From positions 39,147-103,146 of the forward strand of contig NZ_LMGZ01000007.1 of the NCBI RefSeq assembly GCF_001427605.1: a stretch of DNA of 64,000 bases, given 5' to 3'. The notes below the pieces were generated by a model. It saw only the letters and a list, made by a program, of their open reading frames with translations, made no database searches and was not told where the DNA came from. The stretch's first letter is position 1; each line of letters opens with the position of its first letter. Position numbers and translations under genes: made by a program. Shown here one piece after another: positions 63,211 to 64,000 of the stretch. This DNA is from Devosia sp. Root635. GTDB lineage: Bacteria > Pseudomonadota > Alphaproteobacteria > Rhizobiales > Devosiaceae.

Positions 63211-63858
63211 ATGAAAAGTGCATTGATCGTCTATGGCGGCTGGTCCGGGCATGACCCGGAGGAATGTGCCGCCATCTATCGCCGATGGCTGCATGAGGAC
63301 GGTTTTTCGGTACGCACCGCCACCGAGACCAGCGCCTTCGCCGATCCGGCCATTCACGACCTGAGCCTGATCATTCCCATTTTCACCATGAGCAAGATTG
63401 CCAAGGAAGAGGTGGAGAACCTGACCAGGGCGGTCGAGGGCGGGGTGGGCCTGGCCGGCCATCATGGCGGCATGAGCGACGCCTTCCGCGAGGCGGTGGA
63501 CTATCAGTTCATGGTCGGCGGCCAATGGGTGGCCCATCCGGGCAATATCATCGACTATACCGTCGACGTGGCCGATCCTCTCGATCCGGTCATGGCCGGG
63601 ATCAAGTCGTTTCCCTACACGTCCGAGCAATATTACATGCATGTCGACCCTTCCAACCACGTGCTGGCGACGACGACGTTCAGCGGCGAACATGCGCCGT
63701 GGATCGCGGGCGTGAAAATGCCGGTGGCGTGGAAGCGCATGCATGGCAAGGGAAAGGTGTTCCACTCGACGCTGGGGCATCAGGCGAAGGAATTCGACGT
63801 GCTGGAAATGGCGACGATCATGCGGCGCGGCATGAACTGGGCGGCGCGGGAGGAGTAG
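63211..63858 (+). CDS. ThuA-domain protein (second copy, stand-alone)
   Basis: A 215-residue ThuA-domain protein (ALIVYGGWSGHDPEECAAIY, GVGLAGHHGGMSDAF, WKRMHGKGKVFHSTLGHQ). It is shorter than ThuA at 57508 and lacks the transporter and dehydrogenase neighbours. GGAG stands nine bases before the ATG. It probably works on a sugar derivative, but no substrate is suggested by the context. Confidence 0.85.
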   Translation: MKSALIVYGGWSGHDPEECAAIYRRWLHEDGFSVRTATETSAFADPAIHDLSLIIPIFTMSKIAKEEVENLTRAVEGGVGLAGHHGGMSDAFREAVDYQFMVGGQWVAHPGNIIDYTVDVADPLDPVMAGIKSFPYTSEQYYMHVDPSNHVLATTTFSGEHAPWIAGVKMPVAWKRMHGKGKVFHSTLGHQAKEFDVLEMATIMRRGMNWAAREE

Positions 63859-63891
63859 GGGCGTCGACAACAGACGTTGCACAAATACCGA

Positions 63892-63968
63892 TCGTCAGCC
63901 TCGGGCTTGACCCGAGGGCGTTACACTTACCGAAACTGCACAAGTGCAGAGCCCTCGGGTCAAGCAAC
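63892..63968. repeat. Type C palindromic repeat at the window end
   Basis: GTCAGCCTCGGGCTTGACCC / GAGGGCG and its inverse GAGCCCTCGGGTCAAG around a CACTTACCGAAACTGCACAAGTG core. The 32 bases to the end (63969-64000) show nothing further. Confidence 0.7.
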
Positions 63969-64000
63969 TGTCGATTGTTTGACGATAGCATTGAGGATGG

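Overview
The window looks like a chromosomal segment of a high-GC alphaproteobacterium of the order Hyphomicrobiales, most likely Devosia or a close relative. This rests on family content, not on a database match. It carries a complete phyR/nepR/ecfG general stress response locus, thuR-thuEFGKAB, chvE-gguAB and a smoEFGK-mtlK type polyol operon. It also has an Irr-like iron box before an imelysin cluster, and many short GC-rich palindromic intergenic repeats. I saw no rRNA, tRNA, CRISPR array, transposase or prophage.

Layout. 0-4.1 kb: a truncated response regulator behind an alpha-oxoamine synthase (a possible alpha-hydroxyketone-type signalling pair), divergent from a membrane PAS-GGDEF-EAL protein. 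4.3-8.8 kb: a polar amino acid ABC transporter operon ending in an AstE/aspartoacylase-like hydrolase. 9.0-19.6 kb: a general stress response island. It holds PhyR, NepR, EcfG, an unusual receiver protein with Glu at the phosphorylation site, a Crp/Fnr regulator, three HWE/HisKA_2 histidine kinases, a lipid kinase and several small membrane proteins. I read seven EcfG-type promoters (GGAAC-N16/17-CGTT or one base off) directly from its intergenic DNA, so most of the block is probably one regulon. 19.7-22.9 kb: a transglutaminase-like protease with an ATP-grasp/alpha-E fusion. 23.0-32.2 kb: the smo polyol transporter with a mannitol/arabitol dehydrogenase, an FGGY pentulose kinase and a SorC-type regulator. 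32.5-37.8 kb: a GntR/FadR regulator with a 17-bp palindromic operator, divergent from chvE-gguA-gguB. 37.9-42.9 kb: a mercaptopyruvate sulfurtransferase and a PotABCD/FbpABC-type ABC transporter of unknown substrate. 43.4-48.5 kb: imelysin / di-haem oxidoreductase / second imelysin / DUF1513, behind an Irr-type box. 48.5-51.6 kb: a 5'-truncated aldo/keto reductase remnant, an intact aldo/keto reductase and a flavin monooxygenase, bracketed by two copies of one short repeat. 51.6-59.5 kb: thuR and the divergent thuEFGKAB disaccharide operon. 59.6-63.9 kb: a small secreted protein, a GlsB/YmgE-type membrane protein, a 5'-nucleotidase, a GtrA-like protein and a lone ThuA-domain protein.

How the parts work together. 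Four complete carbohydrate or amino acid uptake modules, each with a local regulator or operator, point to a soil or plant-associated scavenger of polyols, monosaccharides, disaccharides and amino acids. The stress island links sensor kinases to PhyR, which releases EcfG from NepR. EcfG in turn appears to drive phyR, a kinase gene set, the Crp/Fnr regulator and small envelope proteins, forming positive feedback. Palindromic repeats occupy nearly every non-coding spacer of the transporter operons, which may matter for mRNA processing as well as genome plasticity.
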